A stretch of DNA of 22,050 bases from positions 1 through 22,050 of IMG/VR virus record IMGVR_UViG_3300048586_000192, one strand, 5' to 3'. The notes under the pieces were generated by a model that was not told the origin of the DNA, ran no database searches, and saw only the letters and a program-made list of their open reading frames with translations. Source of the stretch: a virus. Below are positions 15,001 through 22,050 of the stretch, one piece after another; the first letter of the stretch is position 1; each line of letters begins with the position of its first letter. A program made the position numbers and the translations under genes.

Positions 15001-16041
15001 CGAGACGACGACATTCACGGCATCGGGGGCGCGGTGCGACCGCGTGCGGCCAAGTATGCCCCCCATCGTGCCGGGCTCGGGATCCGGTGCGGGATCTGAT
15101 GGTCGCGCTTTCGGGCCAACCTTTTGCTGCACCGTTTCGTCGCCGCGCAACCTTGCCTCGGCCTCATCGATCTGGATTTCCGCCTCCAGCTCGTCACCCT
15201 CGCGCGCGGCCGCGCGGATGCCGTCGCGGTGGCCGCGAAACAGGCTGACCGCTTTTCCAATGCCCAGCAGGCCTGCCGTCAGGCCGCCGCCAAGCACTGC
15301 GCCCATGCCAATGCGTGAAACGGCATCCGGCCGTTCGATGCCCAGCTCCTCCGACACTTCGGTCTCGCGCGGCAGGATCAGGGCTTCGCCCACGGCGCCG
15401 GCCAGTGCTTCGCGCGCGATCATCTTCCAGGCAGCACCCGAACCACCGCCAAGGGGCAGGGTCAACAGGCTGACCTGATCGGTCATCGCCCGGGCGGAGG
15501 TGCCCAGAAATTCGGCCACCGCGCCGCCGTCCTGATCAAGGATCCGCTCGGCTGCTTCCAGCTCGGCCCTCCGTTCGTCGTTGATGCGGCTGTCCATGCC
15601 TTCCTTGGTCAGGGGAAAGCCCGCAAACAGCTTTGCCGTTTCCGGGGTCATCTTCGCGATCGTGGCGGCTTCCTCCATCACGATCTCTTCAAAGGTGGTC
15701 CAGCCGGTGGTGTTGTCCGCAAATCGCGACCAGACGCGTGACTTCACATCCTTCGGGAGCAGATCGAACATCTGGTCTGCGACCTCGCGCCGCTTGCCCG
15801 CCGCATAGTCCCAGGCATCGGTGCGGATGGTCTCGGCCTGCCAGCCGGCGGCGACGACATCGTCAAAGCCTGCATCCGTGTCGGCTGGCGCTGGCAGCCC
15901 GACCTCGGCTTCGGGAAGGTCATCGGGAACGTCAAAGCGCGGGGCGGCCGGCGGCTCGTTGTTAGACGGCGGTCTAACGTCGCCGCCGTCCAGGGCCAGC
16001 GTGCCGCCCAGGTCTTCGTCCTTTTGTGCGAAGTCGTTCAC
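12013..16041 (-). CDS. gp16-like polyvalent ejection protein with peptidoglycan and nuclease domains
   Basis: The protein has 1342 residues. In order: an acidic, low-complexity N-terminus (1-60); helical and Gly-rich segments, one hydrophobic at about 245-268; an M15-like metallopeptidase region at about 340-465 (RHDVDHTGHSHTGDVVL with H401, H408 and D413, then GVHVGGG with H454); a lytic transglycosylase SLT domain at about 511-665 with catalytic E523 (GAESSGRSD, NPNSSATGHGQF); a ddrB-like ParB domain at about 705-815 (QPRDRSRITSD, then GPDGMIESGNGRYGAILRAY); a long helical region; and a barnase/colicin-E5-like nuclease domain at about 1121-1240 (GPISLVWGHEG, GAGLAKILKYHPEVL, WLLTAYERE). It corresponds to T7 gp16 in position. 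It should open the cell wall during DNA ejection; the ParB and nuclease domains suggest action on host DNA or RNA after entry. GTG start in a GTGA overlap. Confidence 0.85.
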   Translation of the reverse strand: MNDFAQKDEDLGGTLALDGGDVRPPSNNEPPAAPRFDVPDDLPEAEVGLPAPADTDAGFDDVVAAGWQAETIRTDAWDYAAGKRREVADQMFDLLPKDVKSRVWSRFADNTTGWTTFEEIVMEEAATIAKMTPETAKLFAGFPLTKEGMDSRINDERRAELEAAERILDQDGGAVAEFLGTSARAMTDQVSLLTLPLGGGSGAAWKMIAREALAGAVGEALILPRETEVSEELGIERPDAVSRIGMGAVLGGGLTAGLLGIGKAVSLFRGHRDGIRAAAREGDELEAEIQIDEAEARLRGDETVQQKVGPKARPSDPAPDPEPGTMGGILGRTRSHRAPDAVNVVVSTEGKIRDKPVSEDFMGRLRGAVAPLGDDIGVVIVSGGQDTAGTPGGKRTGSTRHDVDHTGHSHTGDVVLTRNGVPVRPGEDKELYARFFFEAAKVFPGIGHYEWGVHVGGGSVMSWGPDTKARSLDPYFGKAIEAGRAGITDFVPGAAYRAAPSTGTRRSAPLTEEEEVSLLIGAESSGRSDAVNPNSSATGHGQFLDGTWLEVVRTHRPDLLEGRTPAEVLELRRDPAISRELTRAYMRDNTAAMKAAGIETVGAGERYLAHFLGPTGAIRVLKAAPETPVTQLMSPKQIADNKGVRFGGKRLDQFTAHDLHLWARSKMDPNRGGYVAGSEDIGPTSRGYTGSGQVAAGDEFRIDVDYEIVDADSLFRASGDFQPRDRSRITSDAWIADTAARLDPAQLMPSPTADRGPPVVGPDGMIESGNGRYGAILRAYEKHPDRAAQYRAQIEAAGFAVPEGVQRPVLVARRKSELSREDRVRFTVAAQDSGVAVMTPTEVARTSSRAMTPEVLGRLDPAQPIRAEGNADFVRSALAALPRSARNAMFEASGMLNSLGERQLREALFARAWPDDDILARYTEGNAAELKSLLEALETAAPGWAALRADIEAGRVSPDMDIGGHVLDAMRLIAAARELAASQKLPIAKAVAELLDEVDLIEGAIAPLTAALVKKFWRNGRAAPAEDVAGFLTRYADEARKAGATGGMFDTPGPRDVLITIDRAAFGDLPQDMGAVRGYATPASREPAPLPDPGFDQGAASVEAEAADAAMRADLEADGPFGPVLSGFENDWRGAVDALVARQSGEAPGALHHAEAGPISLVWGHEGTGRGDGAGLAKILKYHPEVLDDLQGRLDRADKVISRSENRIRLASDTDNVVIRLDHDGAQKTWLLTAYEREADGGAQRSANRITGRADELPEGSSPSAPLQKEDSVDPPSDQEPATEVDAVAAEMQRLRGEFSDLSIEIDDITYTARELLDDLDADEAADAVIQACGIIPNGGQA

Positions 16042-18197
16042 TTGCGGGCCTCCCGCATCAGTTCCTTCAGGGAAAACCGCCAGGCGCGACCGGCCGGATC
16101 ATCGGCCTTGGGCACGGCATAGACGCGGCCATTGCGCACCTGCGTCAGCTCGTAGATGTCGCTTTCGCCGACGCGGCGCAGCGACAGGTTCGACCAGGTC
16201 GCGGCCGGATCCTTGCCAAGGTTCGGCACGGATCCGTCAATGCTTGCCGCCTTGAATGCGCGCAGGCGTTCCGGGGCAGCTACGGCCTGATCGTCGGGCC
16301 AGCCATAGGCGTCTTCGCCCATGATGTTCATCTTGACGCGGCCCTGAAGGTGCCAGCCAAGGTTCTGCAGGGTCTGGTCAACATCATCGACCGAAACCCC
16401 GGCAGGCAGATAGACCGGCCGGTCGTTCACCTCCTGCAAGCCCCCCACTGTCAGGCCGCCGTTGGGATCTGCGCTGGCGCCAAGGACCCGCTGGATCGAT
16501 GTCTGGAACAGGGCCTGTGCTTCCTCGTCATCCATGAAGGGGATCACGCTGTCGGCGCCGTCCGGGTTCACGCCGGCGGCGCTGTCGGCATAAAGCGCGC
16601 GCGCCGCGCCGATCAGTTCGGCCTTGATCTTGGGATCGGCATCGAATGCGCCGCCGGTCTGCTGGTCGAAGATCGACGTCATCTGCTTTTCGCTGGGCAG
16701 GTTCACGGTGCCCAGCTGGGCCTGCTGCTGGCCGCGCAGGATGCTTTCGGCAAGGGCGGGGTTCCCGGTTGCGGCCAGCGCCCGGGTGGCGCGCACGAAA
16801 ACCGGATCGGCCTCCAGCACGCCGGCCAGCCGATCGATCTTGCCGCCGCCGGCCGCCAGAAGGCTGCGCGCCAGAACCAGCTTTGGCCCCGGATCGGCCT
16901 TGGGGTCCAACACGGTTTTCAGGCGGGCCTTCTCGTCGGCGCTGACGATCGCCTGCGTCCGTGTCCAACCCTTTTCGGTTGCCACGCCGTCATAGCTGAT
17001 GCGCGCGGCCAGCCCCTCGGCAAAGGCCGCGGGGTTGGCCGGGTCGAAATCGGGCAGGGCCGGGGGCTTCTGCCCGGTCTGCTGGGCCAGCGCGATATAG
17101 TCGCTGTCCGCCTTTGCCGCTGCCTCGTCGCGCCATTTCCGCAGCACATTTACCCGCTCGGCCTCCCAGTCATGGGTTTTCGGGCGCGTCATCTCGGCGT
17201 CGATCGCGGCGTCCAGCTCGGCCACGGTCATCGACTGAATGCCGGGGGTTTCATCGCGCAGCGACTGGGCTGCCTGAGTTGCAGGCCACTTTGGATGCGC
17301 CCGAACCTCGGGATCCTTCAGATAGGCCTCATCGCTGACGGTAAACCCCTGCGACATCAGCCCGCCCATTTCGTCCAGCCGCTTGCCGATGGCGTCGGAC
17401 CTTGCCTTCGCGCCAGCCTCGGCATCCTTTGCAGCGGCGGCCGCGCGGCGGTCCACCTCGCGCTGTGCGCTGATCCGGTAGTCTGCAAGGCCGCTGCCCA
17501 TGGCCGCCCATGGGCCGACGCTGCCTTCCTCGTCCGGCGTGGTCGCGGCAAGAAAGCCCTCGGGATCGTCGAGGATCATCTGCTTGGCGCGGGCGCCATA
17601 GATGCTTTCGGATAGGGCTGCCTTTTCCTTTGCGGCCTGTTCGGGCGAAATGCTGCCTGCAGCCAGCCGGTCATCGATCGCGGCCGCGCCCATCTCGACA
17701 TAGGCATCCAGCGTGTCGGGATCGGCCACCGCCGCGCGGGCAGTGACATCGGCCTGAAACTCGACATAAGCCGCCTCGCGCTGCGACTGGCGCAGGCCGA
17801 TGGCCCGGTTGCCAAGGGCAAGGCCATGACGGTCGTTCAATTCGGTGAAGGCCAGATCCAGCTGTGCGGCGGTTTCCGCATCGTATCGCTGCTGGCCGTT
17901 CTCGTCCGGGCCCAGATACTTCGACCGGATCTCGGCCGATCGCTGCTGCCAGTTGGCATCGATCGCGTCCGGGTCGCTCGACTGTTCGACCTCTTGCCGC
18001 GCCTGGCCAAGATCGCGGGCAATGTCCAGCTGTGTGCGGCGCATGGTCAGCTGCTGGCGTTGCTCGCGGAATTCCAGCTCGCGCGCCTGAATGCTGCGCC
18101 CCAGATCGGCCACGGCATCGCCGATGTCGGGGGTGGCCACGCGCACATCGGCGGAACGCCCGGCGATGACGCCGGCGGATGGAACCGTCAGGCTCAT
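16038..18197 (-). CDS. gp15-like internal virion protein
   Basis: The protein has 719 residues, almost entirely helical and rich in Ala, Asp, Glu, Gln and Arg, with coiled-coil character in the first 170 residues (ELEFREQRQQLTMRRTQLDI). There is no signal peptide and no catalytic motif. The last 110 residues switch to beta-type sequence (DQTLQNLGWHLQGRVKMNI, DIYELTQVRNGRVYAVP). Size and place between the gp14-like and gp16-like genes match T7 gp15, which forms the periplasmic tube for DNA entry. It starts at ATG 18197 in an ATGA overlap and has GGGGGTG upstream. Confidence 0.8.
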   Translation of the reverse strand: MSLTVPSAGVIAGRSADVRVATPDIGDAVADLGRSIQARELEFREQRQQLTMRRTQLDIARDLGQARQEVEQSSDPDAIDANWQQRSAEIRSKYLGPDENGQQRYDAETAAQLDLAFTELNDRHGLALGNRAIGLRQSQREAAYVEFQADVTARAAVADPDTLDAYVEMGAAAIDDRLAAGSISPEQAAKEKAALSESIYGARAKQMILDDPEGFLAATTPDEEGSVGPWAAMGSGLADYRISAQREVDRRAAAAAKDAEAGAKARSDAIGKRLDEMGGLMSQGFTVSDEAYLKDPEVRAHPKWPATQAAQSLRDETPGIQSMTVAELDAAIDAEMTRPKTHDWEAERVNVLRKWRDEAAAKADSDYIALAQQTGQKPPALPDFDPANPAAFAEGLAARISYDGVATEKGWTRTQAIVSADEKARLKTVLDPKADPGPKLVLARSLLAAGGGKIDRLAGVLEADPVFVRATRALAATGNPALAESILRGQQQAQLGTVNLPSEKQMTSIFDQQTGGAFDADPKIKAELIGAARALYADSAAGVNPDGADSVIPFMDDEEAQALFQTSIQRVLGASADPNGGLTVGGLQEVNDRPVYLPAGVSVDDVDQTLQNLGWHLQGRVKMNIMGEDAYGWPDDQAVAAPERLRAFKAASIDGSVPNLGKDPAATWSNLSLRRVGESDIYELTQVRNGRVYAVPKADDPAGRAWRFSLKELMREARK

Positions 18198-18751
18198 GCG
18201 GTGGCACCCCCACGATCAAAACCGGGCCATAGGTCAGGCGATCCCTTCAGCACGCTGTCGGCCGCGCTGAAGGTGCCCTTGAGGAAAGAACTCACACCCT
18301 CCCAGCGGGCGGCCTGTGCCTGGGCATCCAGCTCGATCTGGCGGGCGCTGCCCTGGGCGCGGATCGCCTGGCTGTCAAAGCTCATCTCCTGGGCGGCCGC
18401 CTGGCCCAGGGCAAGCGATGTCGGGCTGGACAGGTCAACGCCGCGCGCGGCCAACTCGGCCCGCTGCTGGCTGATCTGCGACATGTACTTCTTGCGCGTG
18501 CGCTGATCCTGCACGGCGGTCAGCTGCTTTTCGGTTTCGGCTTGCTGCTCGATCGCGGCTTCCTGCGCCTTTGCCGCCTGCATGCCCATGATCCCCTGCG
18601 TCAGGGAACCGGCGACGGAAAGCGCGGTGCCGATACCCGAAAACGCCCCGGCACCAGCTGCCGCCGCTCCGGCCCCTGCCGCCGCCGCGCCTGCGCCGGC
18701 AGCCGCGCCGCCACCCATGCCAAGTACACCCAGTATCGCTGGCCCACACAT
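18194..18751 (-). CDS. gp14-like internal virion protein
   Basis: The protein has 185 residues. It begins MCGPAILGVLG and continues with a Gly/Ala-rich stretch of short repeats (GAAAAGAG), then a long charged helix (residues about 60-110) and ELAARGVDLSSPTSLALG. This arrangement is typical of T7 gp14-type proteins, which enter the outer membrane during DNA ejection. The start ATG shares its first base with the stop of the tail tubular B gene (TAATG). The Gly/Ala repeat is encoded by a GC-rich imperfect repeat (about 18640-18720) that could vary in length. Confidence 0.8.
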   Translation of the reverse strand: MCGPAILGVLGMGGGAAAGAGAAAAGAGAAAAGAGAFSGIGTALSVAGSLTQGIMGMQAAKAQEAAIEQQAETEKQLTAVQDQRTRKKYMSQISQQRAELAARGVDLSSPTSLALGQAAAQEMSFDSQAIRAQGSARQIELDAQAQAARWEGVSSFLKGTFSAADSVLKGSPDLWPGFDRGGATA

Positions 18752-20964
18752 TAGCGTCCTGCCTCCTCAACAACGGGGACGATGGAAGTGATCGTGACAG
18801 GCGCACCGCTGAACGGGCGCACCACAACTTGCAATTCGCGCGCGGTACCGGACACGCCGCCGGTGTTGACGACGCCCGAGATCACCTCGGTCAGCGGGGC
18901 CGCGACCGGCATCTGGATCAACGGCCGCTCGCGCAGCTCGGTCCGGCGCTGCGGCTCGACCTCGACTACAGCGGTGCGGGCCTGCGCGGTTCGGGCAAAG
19001 CTGACCGCGATATCCTTCAGGCGCTTCTGCCGCCCGGTGGTATCGCCGTTCGGGCTCGCGGCCTGCACGTCCAGCGTGATCAGCTCATGCGTGGCATCGA
19101 AAAGGCCGACCCAGGCATGGGTGACTGCCGCCGGCAGTTCCAGTGTTCCGGCCTCGTCCATCGTCACGGTCAGGTCCGGAAAGGCGCCCTCGTTGCTCCA
19201 GACATGCACGGTTTCGCCCGCCAGATGCGGCACCAGGATTTCCGACACCGGCGTTTCCACCGAGACACGCAGCGCGGCAAACAGGTGGTTGGCCTCATGC
19301 GCCGAGGCGTCGGGGTCCATGGCCGTGAAGGGCAGGGACATTTCCTCGACAAAGCGCCGGGTCTGCCCTTCGATCACGCGGCGCACGATCATCATCACCA
19401 CGTCCATCGATCCGGTGACATCGGGCACCACGGCCATGGCCTCGACCACGCCACCGGCCACCGGCACCACCGACCAGCCCAGAACCTCTTCGGCCGGGTC
19501 ATAGATCATTGCGGCCAGATTGCCCGACGCCTGCCTGACCCAGGCGGTGGGCTCGGGCGAGGATTGCCAGACGAGATCCTGAAATCGGTCACTGCCGATA
19601 TGCTGCGCGGGGCGCGACAGGCTTGATCCCCGGGTGCGGTCTTCCTGCAGGGTGAACTTCTGCAGCATCAGCCGCCGCTCGTCCCGCGTGATGAAGATGG
19701 GATCGCCGTCCGGGCAGATCGGTCGCCCGCCGTTCGATCCGGCCGATCCGATGGTCTCAAACACGGCTGTCGTCGGGCCGATCGCCTGCGCCCGGGTTTC
19801 GCTGCGGGTCGCGAATTCTTCGCCCAGGGCGAAGATGTGAAGGCCCGCCGCGCCGCGCTTCAGGTTCAGGATCCGGTTGATCGAAGACGTGCCCGCGATG
19901 GTGTAGGCAAAGGGGTTGTCCGGATCTGTCCCGTCCAGGAAATCGGCATAGGAACCGACCCCGGAAAACCAGATCGTGCGCGGCTCGCGCGTGGATGACG
20001 CCGCCACAAGGCGCTGGTCGAACAGCTCGATCGCGGATGGGTAGCCATGCCGGGCCGACCACGCGCCCTCGGACCAGCGATAGGTCGATGATGCGACGAC
20101 AGACGATGGCAGCCGCTTGACAACCTGCGCGACCGCCACGGTGTCCGATGTGATGCTCGTGATGCGCAGCACGCCGACGCGGTCGGAAATAAAGCGCCAG
20201 ACCTCGAATTCGCCAGTGCGGGAGTCTCCGCTGCTGTGGACTGGGGGATTTTGCCCGGTGTTGGTGCCCTCGATCAACTCGTAAGTCTTGCCATCGTAGA
20301 TGCACCGCTCGCCGACCGACCAGTCCGTGTTCGACACCCAAAGCGCGACATCGGTTTCATCGGTGGGCGTCATCCGGATCAGCGAACCGACATGGTCGGC
20401 GGTGAAGAACGACCAAGACGCGGTCAGGGTGATGCTGCCGGTTTCACCGCTGGCTTGCAGGGTGCGGCTTTCGACCGTGTTCTGTACGCGGAACGGACCT
20501 CGGTTCAGCTCCTGATCCTCGATCGTCCAGTCATCCAGCGCAAGCCGCGACAGGCGTTTCATGGGATGCGCCCCATCCACCAGATAGATCACGTCCGCGG
20601 ATTGCACCCATTGCAGGTTCGGCAGATCTTCGGCGCCATAGGGCGTGGCCAGCCGATAGGGCGATGCGCCGTCCATCACCAGCTCGCCATAGCGCCAGAC
20701 CCGCATCCAGTTCGGCACGAATTCCAGAACCAGCGCGTCATTGGCGGCAAACTGGAACGGGATCAGGATCCCGGCCGCATCGTTGCGGGTGCGCCCGCGA
20801 TAGATCGTGCCCGGTGCGCGCGTGATGCCGCCCTGCGGCAGGGGCAGAAAGCCCCGGCATCTGGACAGCCCCGACTGGAACCGCAGGTAATCAGACCGGC
20901 GATGCAGCAGCGGGTCGATCTCGCCCGATGAAAATGACCGCTGGGCGGGGGAGGTCCGGGTCAC
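18751..20964 (-). CDS. Tail tubular protein B / nozzle protein, gp12-like
   Basis: The protein has 737 residues. The N-terminus, with SPAQRSFSSGEIDPLLHRRS followed by LSRCRGFLPLPQGGITRAPG, is a well-known opening of large structural proteins in podovirus-type phages, where it forms the tail nozzle. The rest is mainly beta. The size is close to T7 gp12 (794 aa), and the place directly after the gp11-like gene fits. It starts at GTG 20964 in a GTGA overlap. It should form the lower part of the short tail that contacts the tailspikes and the ejection machinery. Confidence 0.85.
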   Translation of the reverse strand: MTRTSPAQRSFSSGEIDPLLHRRSDYLRFQSGLSRCRGFLPLPQGGITRAPGTIYRGRTRNDAAGILIPFQFAANDALVLEFVPNWMRVWRYGELVMDGASPYRLATPYGAEDLPNLQWVQSADVIYLVDGAHPMKRLSRLALDDWTIEDQELNRGPFRVQNTVESRTLQASGETGSITLTASWSFFTADHVGSLIRMTPTDETDVALWVSNTDWSVGERCIYDGKTYELIEGTNTGQNPPVHSSGDSRTGEFEVWRFISDRVGVLRITSITSDTVAVAQVVKRLPSSVVASSTYRWSEGAWSARHGYPSAIELFDQRLVAASSTREPRTIWFSGVGSYADFLDGTDPDNPFAYTIAGTSSINRILNLKRGAAGLHIFALGEEFATRSETRAQAIGPTTAVFETIGSAGSNGGRPICPDGDPIFITRDERRLMLQKFTLQEDRTRGSSLSRPAQHIGSDRFQDLVWQSSPEPTAWVRQASGNLAAMIYDPAEEVLGWSVVPVAGGVVEAMAVVPDVTGSMDVVMMIVRRVIEGQTRRFVEEMSLPFTAMDPDASAHEANHLFAALRVSVETPVSEILVPHLAGETVHVWSNEGAFPDLTVTMDEAGTLELPAAVTHAWVGLFDATHELITLDVQAASPNGDTTGRQKRLKDIAVSFARTAQARTAVVEVEPQRRTELRERPLIQMPVAAPLTEVISGVVNTGGVSGTARELQVVVRPFSGAPVTITSIVPVVEEAGR

Positions 20965-21554
20965 AGCCGCGCCTCCGTCGCCCAGTCACCCTGTTCGGCA
21001 AGCCCGTCATACCGGCCTTCCGATGCCGATCGGGCGTCCTCGCGCGAGGCTTCCTTCAGCGTGTTGCGCAGTTCGTCCTTCAGCTCCTGCATGCGCGCCT
21101 CGGTCACAGACCAGCGCGCGCCCAGCACCACGGCCAGGCGCAGGGAAACAGCGGCCTGGAAGGCAGCAGGGGTTTTCGTCTCGTCCGTGATCTCGCCGGT
21201 GTAGCGCACATAAAGCGGCGCGGTCACATTGGCGCGCAGTCCGTCGCGGTCGATCCGCCACTTGACCGAAGCGTCGCCCACTTCGCGGATCTTCACCACG
21301 TCGCCGGGAATGCCGAACAGATAGGGCAGGTCGGGATCGGGAACGGGATCACTTTCCAGCGTCGAGAGGATGCGCCGCGTCGATGCAAAGGACCAGTCGG
21401 TCTTCTCCAGGCAGAATTGCATGGCCAGCGGGTACTGTTCGCGCGCGGCTTCCGCTTCCTCGCTTTCGTCGCCCAGGCTGCTGATGGGGCTGCGGCCGAT
21501 CAGGCGCATGGTCTGCGCCACGATTGCGGAATTGGCGGGGTTGAACTCCGGCAT
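20961..21554 (-). CDS. Tail tubular protein A, gp11-like adaptor
   Basis: The protein has 197 residues. The opening AQTMRLIGRSPISSLGDESE and the helix REQYPLAMQFCLEKTDWSFA, ending before RRILSTL, match T7 gp11-type adaptor proteins, which form the ring joining the portal to the nozzle. The C-terminal half is helical (ARMQELKDELRNTLKEASRE). The start ATG 21554 has AGGAGAG four bases upstream, a strong ribosome-binding site. The gene begins a new translational block just after the hairpin at 21576-21599 and overlaps the nozzle gene by 4 nt. Confidence 0.85.
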   Translation of the reverse strand: MPEFNPANSAIVAQTMRLIGRSPISSLGDESEEAEAAREQYPLAMQFCLEKTDWSFASTRRILSTLESDPVPDPDLPYLFGIPGDVVKIREVGDASVKWRIDRDGLRANVTAPLYVRYTGEITDETKTPAAFQAAVSLRLAVVLGARWSVTEARMQELKDELRNTLKEASREDARSASEGRYDGLAEQGDWATEARL

Positions 21555-21575
21555 CGTGCTCTCCTGTCAGTGGCA

Positions 21576-21599
21576 AAGGGGGGCGAGGCCGCCCCCCTT
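21576..21599 (-). terminator. Strong hairpin between structural gene and gp11-like gene
   Basis: AAGGGGGGCG and CGCCCCCCTT form a perfect 10-bp stem with a 4-nt loop in the 65-nt gap. The T-run is short, so termination is probably partial. T7 T-phi has the same position, right after the abundant capsid gene and before gene 11, where it lowers expression of the tail genes relative to capsid. Confidence 0.65.
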
Positions 21600-21619
21600 C
21601 CTTGGCGTCTGGACGGGTC

Positions 21620-22050
21620 TCAGCCCCGCCAGCGATAGGCGATCTCGACTTTCATGCTGCCTGCGCCCGTCGCGTTGGCGATGGCATGGGCGTAAAGGTC
21701 GATCATGCCGCCCGGATCATCCGCCAGGCCAAGTGCCTGCCACAGAGGCTGGCCATGCTTGGCGTCAAAGCGCGCGATCGGGTTCACCACGTTGCCGGCC
21801 GATTTCAGGACCGAGACCAGCGCGGCCGGGTTGTCCGCCGTGCCGATGCGGATGTCCGCAAAGCCCCAGTTCTGCACCTGGAAGCCGGTCAGGGCGTCCA
21901 GGACAGCGCAGGACGGCAGGCTTGCGATCTTGAATTTCGACCCCAGAAGGTCATCGGCGGCGTTGGTCAGGGTGGCGGTGACAAAGCGCAGAACGCCATT
22001 GGCCTTCGCGCTGTCGGGATCTGCGGACAGGATGTCCGACTTCTTGTTGG
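21620..22050 (-). CDS. Phage virion structural protein, C-terminal part (cut by window edge)
   Basis: The frame is open from the window edge to the stop at 21620, giving 142 visible residues. An internal GTG at 21877 is not the start, because the coding pattern continues upstream of it without a stop (KANGVLRFVTATLTNAADDL, then LTGFQVQNWGFADIRIGTA). The sequence is mixed alpha/beta with an AYRWRG end. Its place directly before the T-phi-like hairpin and the gp11-like gene points to a capsid-region protein, either the end of the major capsid protein or a smaller head or decoration protein encoded after it. The visible part does not decide between these. Confidence 0.7.
   Translation of the reverse strand, partial: NKKSDILSADPDSAKANGVLRFVTATLTNAADDLLGSKFKIASLPSCAVLDALTGFQVQNWGFADIRIGTADNPAALVSVLKSAGNVVNPIARFDAKHGQPLWQALGLADDPGGMIDLYAHAIANATGAGSMKVEIAYRWRG

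Noticed and set aside
18640-18730. Possible tandem-repeat array or CRISPR-like pattern
   Set aside because: It is a GC-rich imperfect repeat coding for the Gly/Ala-rich N-terminus of the gp14-like protein. There are no spacers or conserved repeat units.
21620-21877. Free-standing 85-aa gene starting at the GTG at 21877
   Set aside because: The frame stays open and protein-like to the window edge, so this is the tail of a larger gene.

Overview
The window looks like the edge of an integrated podovirus-type prophage in a high-GC alphaproteobacterium, most likely a member of the Rhodobacterales. The reasons are the GC-rich late operon, a head-spike-base protein resembling the Rhodobacter GTA family (RCAP_rcc01079 type), a tRNA-Asn-derived attachment scar and an alphaproteobacterial-type IS5-like transposase. 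Every gene I can support lies on the minus strand, so transcription runs from right to left.

Positions 3536-22050 are one tightly packed late operon in T7-like order: C-terminal part of a virion structural protein (cut by the window edge), a hairpin placed like T7 T-phi, tail tubular protein A (gp11-like), tail tubular protein B/nozzle (gp12-like), three ejection-type internal virion proteins (gp14-, gp15- and gp16-like), a 32-aa Cys-rich protein, an 831-aa further internal virion protein, a tailspike with a predicted GH43-type propeller, a lysis cassette (holin, 43-aa membrane protein, GH24 endolysin, Rz, nested Rz1), a head-spike base and fibre pair, and two small genes, the last encoding a DUF5658-like membrane protein. 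Most neighbours overlap by 1-20 nt (ATGA, GTGA, TAATG junctions), which implies translational coupling. The 1342-aa gp16-like protein is a polyvalent protein: M15-like peptidase, lytic transglycosylase, ddrB-like ParB domain and a barnase/colicin-E5-like nuclease domain in one chain.

Positions 3406-3450 hold only the 3' part of a tRNA-Asn gene, from the anticodon loop to CCA, followed by a strong terminator. By the geometry of tRNA-targeted integration this is the distal att junction: phage on the higher-coordinate side, host or a neighbouring island on the lower-coordinate side.

Positions 117-3250 hold a four-gene operon with lower GC in its last gene: a possible sliding-clamp-like protein, a coiled-coil protein, a small unknown protein and a PD-(D/E)XK nuclease-like protein. 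I do not recognise this set as a named system; it is the best candidate here for an undescribed (possibly defence) module. Its last gene is cut at the 3' end by an IS5-type insertion sequence whose terminus and first 17 transposase codons occupy positions 1-127. No integrase, repressor, terminase, portal or complete capsid gene lies in the window; those would be to the right.
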